DNA from: Clostridiales bacterium
Lineage (GTDB): Bacteria > Bacillota > Clostridia > Lachnospirales > Lachnospiraceae
Assembly (NCBI GenBank): GCA_021202925.1
Contig: JAJQCD010000038.1
Location: 125,970 to 189,969 of the forward strand
DNA: 64,000 nucleotides
Reading direction: 5' to 3'
Shown here: positions 32,863-42,535 of the stretch, one piece after another
Position numbering within the stretch: the first letter of the stretch is position 1
Layout of the letters: the number at the start of each line of letters is the position of its first letter
Program-made: the position numbers and the translations under genes
Notes under the pieces: generated by a model
What the model was told of the DNA's origin: nothing
What the model saw: the letters and a program-made list of their open reading frames with translations, nothing else
Databases searched by the model: none

Positions 32863-33944
32863 ACTCCGCTGTCCTCCTTTTCTTCCGGATTCTTCCCCGG
32901 CTCTTTCTCTTCGAGATAACTCTTTCGAAGCTGCCCGCAGGCACCGTTGATGTCACGCCCCATTTCCCGGCGAACCGTCGCGTTGATCCCGTGTGTCTCC
33001 AGGTAATGCTGGAACTCTCTGACCGCCTTCCGGTCAGACTGCACATAATCCCGCTCCCGGATCGGATTCACCGGAATCAGGTTGACATGTCCGTGCATAC
33101 CCGAAAGAAGGCGGGCCAGCTCCCCGGCCTCCTGCAGATTGTCGTTGACTCCCCGGACCAGACTGTACTCAAATGTCAGCCTGCGCCCGGTTTTCTCAAA
33201 ATAATTCCGGCATGCCTCCAGCACATCCTTTAACGCATAACGGTTTGCGATCGGCATCAGGGTTCTGCGAACCGCATCGTTCGGAGCGTGCAGCGATAAC
33301 GCCAGCGTAATCTGCAGCTTCTCCTTTGCCAGCCGCTCAATTCCCGGCACAATTCCGCAGGTTGACACCGTGATATTTCTCTGGCTAATGTTCAGCCCCG
33401 GTGTCCCGGAGATCAGCCGGATAAAACGAACCACGTTATCATAATTGTCCATCGGCTCACCGGATCCCATCAGAACCACATGCGATACCCGCTCCTGTGT
33501 CAGTCTCTGAATCTGATAAACCTGATCCAGCATTTCGGAAGCGGTCAGGTTCCGCGCAAGACCATCCAGCGTAGAAGCACAGAAACGGCATCCCATCCGG
33601 CAGCCGACCTGCGACGAAATGCAGACCGAATTGCCATGATGATACTGCATCCACACACTCTCAATCACATTGCCATCCGATAACCGGAAGAGATATTTCC
33701 TCGTACCGTCGATCTGTGAAATCTTCACATCTACGGGCCAAAGAGTGGTCAGAACAAACCGCTCTGCCAGCTTCCGGCGCAGATACTTTGAAAGATTATC
33801 CATCTGGTCAAAATCCGTCGCCAGCTTTTCATGCAGCCACTGATAAATCTGCTTCGCCCGAAAAGTCTTCTCTCCCATCTCAAGCAGTTCCCGCTCCAGT
33901 TCGGGGAGAGAAAGAGACTTGATATCAATCCTATTGCTTTCCAT
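32859..33944 (-). CDS. rlmN: Dual-specificity rRNA/tRNA adenine-C2 methyltransferase
   Basis: The 361-aa radical SAM enzyme methylates A2503 of 23S rRNA and A37 of some tRNAs. The cluster motif CRMGCRFC is near residue 118, the GSGEPMDNYDNV stretch follows near 160, and the resolving Cys near the end occurs in NGACGQL. Normal length. Start ATG at 33944. Confidence 0.96.
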   Translation of the reverse strand: MESNRIDIKSLSLPELERELLEMGEKTFRAKQIYQWLHEKLATDFDQMDNLSKYLRRKLAERFVLTTLWPVDVKISQIDGTRKYLFRLSDGNVIESVWMQYHHGNSVCISSQVGCRMGCRFCASTLDGLARNLTASEMLDQVYQIQRLTQERVSHVVLMGSGEPMDNYDNVVRFIRLISGTPGLNISQRNITVSTCGIVPGIERLAKEKLQITLALSLHAPNDAVRRTLMPIANRYALKDVLEACRNYFEKTGRRLTFEYSLVRGVNDNLQEAGELARLLSGMHGHVNLIPVNPIRERDYVQSDRKAVREFQHYLETHGINATVRREMGRDINGACGQLRKSYLEEKEPGKNPEEKEDSGV

Positions 33945-33960
33945 TCCTGTTCATTCCCAA

Positions 33961-35310
33961 TCACAATGGTTCCGGACCCTCATCCCTTCTGCGAAAGGCA
34001 GCGATGAAAAAACCGTCACAGGGATACCTTCCCGGAATCAGCTGAATATATCCTTCTCTGGTCGTCTCTTCTGCTTTCAGAATCTCCGCAGGTTTCTCCA
34101 TCGGCAGCGGATCAAATGGAAAACCGGCAAGGAACCACTCTCTCTGCTCCTCATTCTCCATCCGGTTGACCGTACAGGTGCTGTAAATCAGTTTCCCGCC
34201 TGGCTTGACATAACGGGAAACAACTGCAAGAATCTCGCGCTGCAGCGCGGCCAGTTCCGCAAGGCGCTCCGGTGTCACCCGGTATTTGATATCCGGCTTC
34301 CTGCCAATCACACCCAGTCCGGAACACGGCAGATCCGCAATCACCAGATCGGCACGCTGTTCCCAGGATGGATCATACACCCTGGCGTCCCACACTTCCG
34401 TACGGACATTCGAATATCCCGCACGAGAGACATTCTCCTCCACCATCCGTATCTTCCGCTCTGTCAGATCCCGGACAACCACAAGGCCGCTCCCGCCCAT
34501 CTGATCCGCCAGATGAAGTGCCTTACCTCCCGGCGCTCCGCAGATATCGAGAACCACACTCCCCGGCTGCGGCGCGGCGATCTCTCCGACCAGGCAGGAA
34601 CTGGCATCCTGGACCTGGATAAAGCCCTTCTCAAATACCTCCAGTTCCTCCAGGCTGTCGTACCCTTCCAACAGAACAACCGAAGAAGTAAGCGGGCTTT
34701 CCTTCACCGTTACCCCCTGGCGTTCCAGGCTCTGTCGTATCGCCCCGGCATCCGCCAGGCTGCGGTTATATCGCACACTGGTTGGGGGCTGCCTCAGAAA
34801 GGCCTGCAGCATTCCCTCGACCATCTTTGCATCGTACTGCTCTTCCCAAAGCCGGATCAGCCAGGCGGGCATGGAGTACCTGGTCTCCCAGTCAGAAAAA
34901 ACAAAGCTTTCCTTTTGCCGGGAGACGCTGCGCAAAACACCGTTCACAAACCCGCGAAGCCCGGTAAAATGACGTTTGGCCGCCAGATTGACTGCCTCAT
35001 TGCACACGGCCCGGTCCGGAATCCGGTCCATCCAAAGAATCTGATACACAGACATACGAAGGAGCGTTCGGATCAGGGGCTTCATCTTTCCGATGGCCAC
35101 ACTGGAACAACGGCTGATCACCTCGTCGATGGCCAGCCGGTTCTCTATCGTCCCTTCCGTGACCCGCGTGATCAGGGAACGATCCTTCTTATCCAGATAC
35201 TGATATTTTTCCAGTGCCTGACGCAGTACCACATGACATTGTCCGCCGCGCTCCAGCACTTCGATCAGAACATCCAGGGCAATCTCCCTGGCCTGAGACG
35301 GTTTAGTCAT
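33961..35310 (-). CDS. rsmB: 16S rRNA (cytosine-967-C5) methyltransferase
   Basis: The 449-aa enzyme has an N-terminal NusB-like RNA-binding domain and a C-terminal SAM domain with DICGAPGGKALHLADQMG, DLPCSGLGV and YSTCTVN, where the catalytic cysteines lie. The true start is the ATG at 35310; TTG at 35328 is part of a TTGGAGG ribosome site. It overlaps the zinc protease by 8 bases. Confidence 0.95.
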   Translation of the reverse strand: MTKPSQAREIALDVLIEVLERGGQCHVVLRQALEKYQYLDKKDRSLITRVTEGTIENRLAIDEVISRCSSVAIGKMKPLIRTLLRMSVYQILWMDRIPDRAVCNEAVNLAAKRHFTGLRGFVNGVLRSVSRQKESFVFSDWETRYSMPAWLIRLWEEQYDAKMVEGMLQAFLRQPPTSVRYNRSLADAGAIRQSLERQGVTVKESPLTSSVVLLEGYDSLEELEVFEKGFIQVQDASSCLVGEIAAPQPGSVVLDICGAPGGKALHLADQMGGSGLVVVRDLTERKIRMVEENVSRAGYSNVRTEVWDARVYDPSWEQRADLVIADLPCSGLGVIGRKPDIKYRVTPERLAELAALQREILAVVSRYVKPGGKLIYSTCTVNRMENEEQREWFLAGFPFDPLPMEKPAEILKAEETTREGYIQLIPGRYPCDGFFIAAFRRRDEGPEPL

Positions 35311-36025
35311 GTCTGCGGCGTCCTCCAAACAGAATCAAGAGACGCAGAAGCTGCAACAGCGACACAGCCACAGCCGCCACATAGGTCAGCGCCGCCGCGC
35401 CAAGGACCTTCCTGGTCTGTCTCACCTCATCTCCATACAGAATCCCACGCTCATCCAGCAGCCGTACCGCTCTGGAAGAAGCATTAAACTCCACCGGAAG
35501 CGTAATGATCTGAAACAACAGTGCCAGGACAAACAGCCAGATCCCCAGTTCGATAAACGGTGACATTCCAAGCAGAATTCCAATAATAATGATCGGCCAG
35601 GAAAGCGTACTTCCCAGCTGTGCCACCGGCACAAACGCCGTCCGCAGCCGCAGCGGCGCATAGCCGACATAATCCTGGATCGCGTGTCCGCATTCGTGGG
35701 CCGCCACACCGATCGCGGAGACAGAAGTCTGGTTATACACGGCCTCGGACAGATTCACCGTCTTCGTTCTCGGATCATAGTGATCCGTCAACTGCCCCCG
35801 CACCGGCTGTACTGATACATCATAAATACCCTGCGACCGCAGCAGCTCCATCGCCGCCTGCGCTCCCGTCATTCCGGTCATGCTTCTCACACCGGAATAA
35901 CGGCGAAAGGTGCTGTTAACCCGCGCCGAAGCAATCAGAGAAATAATCGCTCCGATGATAATCAGAAAATAAGTCGGATCCCAGAACATCATTCCGTATC
36001 CGTAGCCATAGCCATAATAAGGCAT
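35303..36025 (-). CDS. YugP-like membrane zinc metallopeptidase
   Basis: The 240-aa protein has a Tyr/Gly-rich start, a membrane helix at about residues 17-32, the zinc motif AAHECGHAIQ (HExxH) near residue 116 and two to three more helices in the C-terminal half, as in the YugP/DUF family of neutral zinc metallopeptidases. Its substrate is unknown. It is inserted between fmt and rsmB, a common place in clostridia. The ATG at 36025 is preceded by AAAGGAG. Confidence 0.88.
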   Translation of the reverse strand: MPYYGYGYGYGMMFWDPTYFLIIIGAIISLIASARVNSTFRRYSGVRSMTGMTGAQAAMELLRSQGIYDVSVQPVRGQLTDHYDPRTKTVNLSEAVYNQTSVSAIGVAAHECGHAIQDYVGYAPLRLRTAFVPVAQLGSTLSWPIIIIGILLGMSPFIELGIWLFVLALLFQIITLPVEFNASSRAVRLLDERGILYGDEVRQTRKVLGAAALTYVAAVAVSLLQLLRLLILFGGRRRHD

Positions 36026-36026
36026 T

Positions 36027-36986
36027 TCATTCGCTCCTTTCCGGATGGGTTCCCATCCTGTCACCTGTCTTAAGAGAATAACCACGCAGAAACGCGGCCG
36101 TATCCATTCGCTTCTTTCCCTCAAGCTGAAGACTGGTAATCTTCAGAACCCCCCTGCCGGCAGCGACCAGGAGCGAACTCCCGGACGCCTCCAGAACCGT
36201 TCCCGGCTCCACGATATTGGCCGAAGCATCCTCCGGCAACACGTCCGCTTCCCAGATTTTGAGCATCTTCCCGCCCACATGGGTATAGGCGCTCGGCCAG
36301 GGATTCAATCCCCGCACCAGCCGCTCAATCGACGACGCATCGCTGCTCCAGTCAATCTCACCCATGGTCTTCGGTATCTTCTTTACATAAGTCGCCTCCG
36401 CGTCATTCTGCGGCTGCGGAACGATCGTTCCCTGTTCCATCCGCTCAAGTGTAGAAAGAATCAGATTTCCCTCAAGCTGACTCAGGCGGTCAAAGAGACT
36501 GCCCCCCGTCTCCTTCGGATCCAGACGAACCGTCACCGTCTCCAGAATATCGCCGGTATCCATCCCGGCTGCCATCTGCATGGTCGTAACCCCTGTCTCC
36601 TCATCCCCGTTCAGCACGGCCCACTGAATCGGAGAAGCGCCACGGTATTTCGGAAGCAGAGAAGCATGAATGTTCACACACCCGTATCGCGGAACATCCA
36701 GCAAATCCTGTGAAAGAATCTGTCCAAAGGCAATGACGACCATGACATCCGGCGCAAGCGCCTCCATCTCGCGGATGAATGTCTCATCCCTCGCGCGAAC
36801 CGGCTGATAAACCGGTATGCCATGCTCCAACGCACATTCCTTCACCGGAGACATGGCAACCGCCCTGCCCCGCCCTTTCGGCTTATCCGGCTGCGTCACC
36901 ACGGCAATCACCTGATGACGGGAATCAAGCAGACTCTTTAGCGTCGGCACGGAAAAATCCGGCGTACCCATGAACACAATTCTCAT
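36027..36986 (-). CDS. fmt: Methionyl-tRNA formyltransferase
   Basis: The 319-aa enzyme formylates initiator Met-tRNA using 10-formyl-THF. It begins MRIVFMGTPDFSVPTLKSL and has the catalytic NIHASLLPKYRGASPIQWA with Asn, His and later Asp in MDTGDI. The formyl donor is made by Fhs encoded 5.5 kb away. Begins 2 bases from def, so the two form a functional pair. Start ATG at 36986 with GGAGG. Confidence 0.96.
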   Translation of the reverse strand: MRIVFMGTPDFSVPTLKSLLDSRHQVIAVVTQPDKPKGRGRAVAMSPVKECALEHGIPVYQPVRARDETFIREMEALAPDVMVVIAFGQILSQDLLDVPRYGCVNIHASLLPKYRGASPIQWAVLNGDEETGVTTMQMAAGMDTGDILETVTVRLDPKETGGSLFDRLSQLEGNLILSTLERMEQGTIVPQPQNDAEATYVKKIPKTMGEIDWSSDASSIERLVRGLNPWPSAYTHVGGKMLKIWEADVLPEDASANIVEPGTVLEASGSSLLVAAGRGVLKITSLQLEGKKRMDTAAFLRGYSLKTGDRMGTHPERSE

Positions 36987-36987
36987 G

Positions 36988-37464
36988 TCATTCCTCCGTG
37001 GTGTCCTCAACATCTTCCAGTTCGCCCTCAACCAGCTCTACATAGAGATGTCCGCTCAGATGGGCACATTCGTGGCAGATGCAGCGTGCCAGCAGTTCCT
37101 CACCTTCCAGCTCAAACGGTTCCATGTTCTCATCAAAGGCCCGGATCTTCACATAATTGGGTCTCGTCACCTTGCCTGCCTTCCCCGGAACACTCAGGCA
37201 TCCTTCGCTTCCGGTCTGGCTCCCGCTCTCCTCCAGAATCTCCGGATTCACCAGCACATACTGGTTCTCATCCCCGATATCAATCACAACAATCTGTCTC
37301 AGGATACCAACCTGCGGAGCGGCCAGCCCTACTCCGTTCGCGTCATACATCGTATCAAACATATCGTCAATCAGCTGACGCAGCCTGGGTGTCATCTCTT
37401 TTACCGGTTTGCACTGTTTTGTCAGGATCTCATCTCCAATGGTGCGGATCTGTCTGATCGCCAT
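36988..37464 (-). CDS. def: Peptide deformylase
   Basis: The 158-aa metalloenzyme removes the N-formyl group from new proteins. Motifs are GVGLAAPQVG near residue 44, EGCLS near 87 and the metal-binding HECAH near 129 (HExxH, with Ala where many members have Asp). Coupled to fmt just downstream. Confidence 0.95.
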   Translation of the reverse strand: MAIRQIRTIGDEILTKQCKPVKEMTPRLRQLIDDMFDTMYDANGVGLAAPQVGILRQIVVIDIGDENQYVLVNPEILEESGSQTGSEGCLSVPGKAGKVTRPNYVKIRAFDENMEPFELEGEELLARCICHECAHLSGHLYVELVEGELEDVEDTTEE

Positions 37465-37549
37465 AGTTGTCTTGCTCCCTTTCCCTTACGATTTCTTCTG
37501 TACAGAAATCCTTTTCTCATTCCATCTGTTCACAGCAATGTCCAAAACA

Positions 37550-39592
37550 CTAGGAAAAATCGTACTGAACGGTCAGTCTCCTGCAACTCTCCGTCTCATC
37601 CCAACGGTTTTGGACATACTTTTGGATTCTTATAAGTATATCATAGTTTTTTTGTTTCATGTATAAATTTTTTCTGTATATATCATTAATTTTGTACACT
37701 GGCGCCGGCACCGGTCCGATGACAGGGACGCCAGTCCCGAAATTGTGCTCCACCGCGACACGGATTGACTCCATCATGTGAGTCACCAGTTCTTCTTCTT
37801 TTCCGGCTACCTGGATGCAGAGCATGTGGCAGACCGGCGGATACCCCACGACGCTTCGATAATCCATCTCTTTCTCAAAAAACGCCGGATAATTCTGATC
37901 TGCCGCCGTCCGGATGCTGTAATGCTCCGGCATATAACTCTGAATTACAGCGGTTCCGGCCCTGTTCCCTCTGCCGGCCCGTCCGGCAGCCTGTACCAGC
38001 AATTGAAAGGTTCGCTCCGCGCTGCGAAAATCAGGCGCACAGAGAGACAAATCTGCCACCAGAATTCCGACCAGCGTCACCCCGGGAAAATCATGTCCTT
38101 TCACAATCATCTGGGTCCCGATCAGGATATCCGCCTCTCCGTTCGCAAACGATGATAACAGGCGGTCATGACTGCCTTTTTTTGAAGTTGTGTCCATATC
38201 CATCCGCAGGATTCTGGCCTCCGGAAACAGTTCCCGCGTTAAGGTTTCGATTTTCTGTGTTCCGATCCCAAACCCGGCCAGATAAGGTGAACCACAGGAC
38301 GGACAACGTTTCGGCAGTTCCATCTGAAATCCACAGTAATGGCACACCATTCTTCCCTGTCTCCCGGTCGGTTCTTTCCTGCCCAAACCGTACTGGCTCT
38401 CGCGGTTATGAAGCGTCAGGGAAACGTCACAATGCGGACATTTCAAAGCCTCCCCGCAGGCGCGGCACGAGACAAAGCTGGAATATCCGCGCCGATTGAT
38501 AAAGAGCATCGTCTGCTCTTTTTTTTCCATTCTGTCCGCCATCAGTTCACGCAGGCGGTCGCTGAAAATCGACTTGTTCCCGTTCTGTATCTCCTTACGC
38601 AGATCCACAACCTCGACGCTTGCCGGGCGCATCTCCTTCGAGGCACGGTTTGGCAGTTCAAACAGGCGGTAAATCCCTGACCGCGCACGGTCATAACTCT
38701 CCACCGACGGGGTTGCCGAACCCATGACAAAGGCTGCATTATGCATCCGGGACAGCTTCTCCGCCACCTCCCGTGCATGGTAACGCGGCGTCATCTCACT
38801 CTTGTAGGCTCCCTCATGTTCCTCATCCATCACAATCAGGCCAAGGTTGGAAAATGGCGTAAACAAGGCGGAGCGGGCGCCGATCATGATATCCGTCTTT
38901 CCGTTTCTCGCACGGTCAAACTGCTCATACCGTTCCCCGGCGGAAAGGCGGGAATGCATGACGCAAATCCGCTCCCCAAAGCGCCGGTAAAAGCGCAGCA
39001 CTGTCTGCCAGGTCAGAGAAATTTCCGGTATCAGCACAATCACCTGCCGTCCCGCAGCCAGCACATGCTCGATCATCGCCATGTATACCTCTGTCTTGCC
39101 GCTTCCCGTTACCCCGTAAAGCAGAAATGGCGTCCGGTCTCCCGCATCGTATGCGCATCGAAAGGCTTCCACGACACGCTGCTGGTCCGTATTCAGGACC
39201 GTCCCGCCCGCAGCCGGCAGCGAACCGGTCGGCAACACGTCATCCTTCCGTGCCTTCACTTTACGCTTCACCGGAAGAACGGTCTTCAGCGCCTGGTTCA
39301 TCGTGGAACCATATCGCTCCTTCATCCACCAGGCAAGCATAATCAGCCGGGTATCTGCCGTCACACTCCCCGGCACGATCCCGGCAATCTCCTTCATCTT
39401 ATCTTCTTCGTAATCCGCCTTCGCGGAGAGTTCCACGACATAACCCTTTCTGGTCCGGTTCCCGTTCCCGAAAGGCACGCTGACCAGCGTCCCGATCCCG
39501 ATTTTGTCCTGCAGCGAATCCGGAATCCGATACTGAAACATCCGGTCCACATTTTCATGCGAAATATCAATAATTATGCTCGCGTACAGCAA
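37550..39592 (-). CDS. priA: Primosomal replication restart helicase PriA
   Basis: The 680-aa 3'-5' helicase reloads DnaB at stalled forks. It has an N-terminal DNA-binding domain, Walker A LYGVTGSGKTEVYM near residue 169, DEEHEGAYKSE, and eight zinc cysteines in the CRACGEALKCPHC and CHYCGF...CPSCGSPYL block, then GTQMIVKGHDFP. No ATG fits the known N-terminus; I choose TTG at 39592, 9 bases after GGAAAGGAGCG. Conserved place between murF and def. Confidence 0.93.
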   Translation of the reverse strand: MLYASIIIDISHENVDRMFQYRIPDSLQDKIGIGTLVSVPFGNGNRTRKGYVVELSAKADYEEDKMKEIAGIVPGSVTADTRLIMLAWWMKERYGSTMNQALKTVLPVKRKVKARKDDVLPTGSLPAAGGTVLNTDQQRVVEAFRCAYDAGDRTPFLLYGVTGSGKTEVYMAMIEHVLAAGRQVIVLIPEISLTWQTVLRFYRRFGERICVMHSRLSAGERYEQFDRARNGKTDIMIGARSALFTPFSNLGLIVMDEEHEGAYKSEMTPRYHAREVAEKLSRMHNAAFVMGSATPSVESYDRARSGIYRLFELPNRASKEMRPASVEVVDLRKEIQNGNKSIFSDRLRELMADRMEKKEQTMLFINRRGYSSFVSCRACGEALKCPHCDVSLTLHNRESQYGLGRKEPTGRQGRMVCHYCGFQMELPKRCPSCGSPYLAGFGIGTQKIETLTRELFPEARILRMDMDTTSKKGSHDRLLSSFANGEADILIGTQMIVKGHDFPGVTLVGILVADLSLCAPDFRSAERTFQLLVQAAGRAGRGNRAGTAVIQSYMPEHYSIRTAADQNYPAFFEKEMDYRSVVGYPPVCHMLCIQVAGKEEELVTHMMESIRVAVEHNFGTGVPVIGPVPAPVYKINDIYRKNLYMKQKNYDILIRIQKYVQNRWDETESCRRLTVQYDFS

Positions 39593-39612
39593 AATCCGAC
39601 GCTCCTTTCCGG

Positions 39613-40980
39613 CTATTCTCTCAGCCGCGCAACGAGACTGCCGAGATGCATGCTGTTTGACCCTTTGAAGAGAATCGCGTCGCCCGGGCAAAGCCAGGCC
39701 GACAATGCGTCGCCCAGTTCCTCCAGATCATGAAAATGACGACACTGGCATGGTGAACCGCCTTCTCTCGCGCCACGCCCGATCTCTGCGGCGAAATCTC
39801 CAAACGTAAACAGAACATCGACCGGTTTTCCGGCCAGCGCTGTCCCAACCTCATAATGGTAATCCGCCGCCTGCGGCCCCAGCTCCAGCATATCCGCCAG
39901 AACGGCTATCCGCCGGCCGCTGCAGGGAACCGAACAGAGCACGTCAACTCCGGCCTTCATTGAAACCGGGCTGGCATTATAGGAATCATCGATCACTGTC
40001 ATTCCATTCGCCTGAAAAATCTGCTGTCTTCCCGCAAAACCGGAAAAATCTTCCAGCCCCTTTGCCGCCGCAGTAAGCGATACCCCGTTTAAGTCTGCCA
40101 CGGCCAGCGCCGCCAGTGCATTGAGAATCATATACCGGCCCATCACGCGAAGCTGCACCGGCACGCGTTTCCCTTCACAGACGGCCGTAAAGGCAGCATA
40201 CCCTCCATCGGACCGGATCTCCTCGGCACGGTATGCAGCATTCGCTCCGGTTCCGTAGTAAATCGTCCGGCAGCCATCCTTCGCCTTCTTCTCTCTCAGG
40301 ATCGGATCGTCTCCGTTCAGAATCAGTATCCCGCCATCCTTCATTCCATCCTGAATGTGCAGCTTTTCCCGGCAGATATTCTCCTGGCTGCCCAGCTGCT
40401 CGATGTGAGCAACGCCGATGTTCGTAACAACCGCCATATCCACCCGCGCAATCCGCGCGATCCGCGTCATCTCACCCGGCATGCTCATGCCAAGCTCCAG
40501 CACGCCAATTTCGTCCTCCGGCGAGATTTCGGACAGCGTAATCGGTACGCCCACCTGGCTGTTCGAATTGCCCGGCGTCCGGTACACGCGAAGCGACGGT
40601 GCCAGCGCCGCCGCCACCATCTCCCGCGTCGTCGTCTTCCCGACGCTTCCCGTGATTCCCACAAGCGGCAGCGTAAGGCGATTGCGATAATACGCGCCGA
40701 TCGCCTGCAAGGCCTGTCTGGTATCCGCCACATTAATCCACGGGTGCACATCCGTCTTCGCCTCGTGTCTGCTCGTCAGCGTTGCGACGGCACCGGTCTC
40801 AAACGCCTTCTCAATGAACCGGTGCGCGTCCACCTTCTCTCCGATCAGCGGAACGAACAGATCCTCTCCCTTCATATTGCGGGAATCAATACTGATATGC
40901 GACAACCCGACATTCTCGTCGCCGCAGAGCATACGGCCTCCGGTTGCCGCGAGAATATCACGCACAGTCATATGAGTCAT
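39613..40980 (-). CDS. murF: UDP-MurNAc-tripeptide-D-alanyl-D-alanine ligase
   Basis: The 455-aa cytoplasmic ligase adds D-Ala-D-Ala to the peptidoglycan precursor. ATP loop GITGSVGKTTTREMV near residue 108, GTPGNSNSQ near 133, and DSYNASPVSM near 330 are characteristic. It overlaps the murE stop in TGATG. Start assigned to the ATG at 40980; GTG one codon upstream is also possible. Confidence 0.95.
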   Translation of the reverse strand: MTHMTVRDILAATGGRMLCGDENVGLSHISIDSRNMKGEDLFVPLIGEKVDAHRFIEKAFETGAVATLTSRHEAKTDVHPWINVADTRQALQAIGAYYRNRLTLPLVGITGSVGKTTTREMVAAALAPSLRVYRTPGNSNSQVGVPITLSEISPEDEIGVLELGMSMPGEMTRIARIARVDMAVVTNIGVAHIEQLGSQENICREKLHIQDGMKDGGILILNGDDPILREKKAKDGCRTIYYGTGANAAYRAEEIRSDGGYAAFTAVCEGKRVPVQLRVMGRYMILNALAALAVADLNGVSLTAAAKGLEDFSGFAGRQQIFQANGMTVIDDSYNASPVSMKAGVDVLCSVPCSGRRIAVLADMLELGPQAADYHYEVGTALAGKPVDVLFTFGDFAAEIGRGAREGGSPCQCRHFHDLEELGDALSAWLCPGDAILFKGSNSMHLGSLVARLRE

Positions 40981-42449
40981 CACGCCTGACCTCCCAGCCT
41001 GGCCACTACCTCCTCGATGACAGCGCGATCCAGGAACGGATAACGCACGCCTTCAATCTCCTGATAATCCTCATGCCCCTTGCCGATCACCGCAATCATA
41101 TCGCCAGGTTCGGCATGCGTAATGCTGTAGGATATCGCTTCCCGGCGATCCGGAATCTCCAGATACCTTCCTCCGGCCTTTTCCACGCTTCCACGAATAT
41201 CCGCAATGATATCCTCCACCTTCTCAAAACGGGAATTGTCAGCCGTGATGATGGACAGATCCGCCATTCTTCCGGCGATCTCACCCATTCCGTATCGGCG
41301 GTCCTTCGACCGGTTTCCTCCACAGCCAAATACACAGACAAGACGCTTCGGATGATAATCCCGCAGCGTCTCAAGCAGGCTCTCCATACTGACCGCGTTA
41401 TGCGCGTAGTCCACGATCACACAGCAGCGCTCGGACGTATGGACAATCTCCATCCGGCCATTGATTCTCAGATGTTCCAGCGCATGCTGCAGACGTCCGG
41501 TCCTGGCTCCTGCGCACAGGCAGACTGCGGACGCCGCCAGCGCATTGTATACATTAAACCGGCCGGGTATGCTCACACGGACCGGAATCTCATGCTTTCC
41601 GCGGATATCAAATTCCACACCGACAAAATCCGGCTGTGACACATAATGGATATGCTCCGCCTGATACTTCGCGTTCTCATGCAGGCCAAAGCCGTCCCAT
41701 TCGCATGGTATATCGCAGACAATCTCCTCAACATGCTCATCATCCATATTGATCAGCGCATGTCTGCTCTGCGCAAATATCTGCTTCTTACATGCCAGAT
41801 ATTCTGCAAAATCCGCATGCTCGTCCGGCCCGATGTGATCCTGAGAGATATTCGTAAATACCGCATAGTCAAACACAATCCCGTCGACCCGACGCATCTT
41901 AAATGCCTGCGAAGAAACCTCCATCACACAACAGGAACAGCCTTCTTCCACCATCTGCGCAAAATGCCGATGCAGGTCGTAAGATTCCGGCGTGGTATTG
42001 AGCGTCGGAGTATGCGTCTGTCCTATGTATACGCCATTGGTGCCAATCATCCCCGTCTTCTGTCCGTTTGCTTCCATAATCGCCCGGATCATATGCGTCG
42101 TTGTCGTCTTCCCCTTTGTGCCGGTCACACCGATCATTCGCAGTTTCCGTGCCGGATATCCGAAGCGAGCCGCCGATAACAACGCAAGTGCCTGCCTGCC
42201 GTCTTCCGTCTGAATGACCGTCACATCCTCCGGAGCCTCGACCGGCCGCTCAGTCACAAGCACCTTCACCCCGGCTGCAAGCACCTGTGGAATAAAATCG
42301 TGAGAATCCCGTCTGCTTCCTTTCATACAGACAAAGACTGCTCCGGGAACCGCCTTTCTGGAGTCATAAACGACCTCATTGACTTCCGTATCCGGATTCC
42401 CCTGAAGAAAGGTATAGGGAAGATCCTTCAACCACTCATTTATTTTCAT
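40980..42449 (-). CDS. murE: UDP-MurNAc-L-Ala-D-Glu ligase MurE
   Basis: The 489-aa ligase adds the third peptidoglycan stem residue. ATP loop GVTGTKGKTTTTHMI near residue 110 and HTPTLNTTPES are typical. The specificity motif reads DNSR, close to the DNPR of meso-diaminopimelate ligases and unlike the Lys-type motif, so meso-DAP is the likely substrate. ATG at 42449 chosen for its GGAGAGG site. Confidence 0.94.
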   Translation of the reverse strand: MKINEWLKDLPYTFLQGNPDTEVNEVVYDSRKAVPGAVFVCMKGSRRDSHDFIPQVLAAGVKVLVTERPVEAPEDVTVIQTEDGRQALALLSAARFGYPARKLRMIGVTGTKGKTTTTHMIRAIMEANGQKTGMIGTNGVYIGQTHTPTLNTTPESYDLHRHFAQMVEEGCSCCVMEVSSQAFKMRRVDGIVFDYAVFTNISQDHIGPDEHADFAEYLACKKQIFAQSRHALINMDDEHVEEIVCDIPCEWDGFGLHENAKYQAEHIHYVSQPDFVGVEFDIRGKHEIPVRVSIPGRFNVYNALAASAVCLCAGARTGRLQHALEHLRINGRMEIVHTSERCCVIVDYAHNAVSMESLLETLRDYHPKRLVCVFGCGGNRSKDRRYGMGEIAGRMADLSIITADNSRFEKVEDIIADIRGSVEKAGGRYLEIPDRREAISYSITHAEPGDMIAVIGKGHEDYQEIEGVRYPFLDRAVIEEVVARLGGQA

Positions 42450-42535
42450 GTTTGTGTCCTCTCCGCTGTCAAATTTAATAAACTGCCGCATCCACGAAGT
42501 CCGATTCTCTTTCTGCCCCGCTCCTCGCAGCATTC

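Noticed and set aside
33919-35487. 522-codon open frame on the plus strand
   Set aside because: Antisense to rsmB and neighbours; no recognisable domain and no ribosome site.
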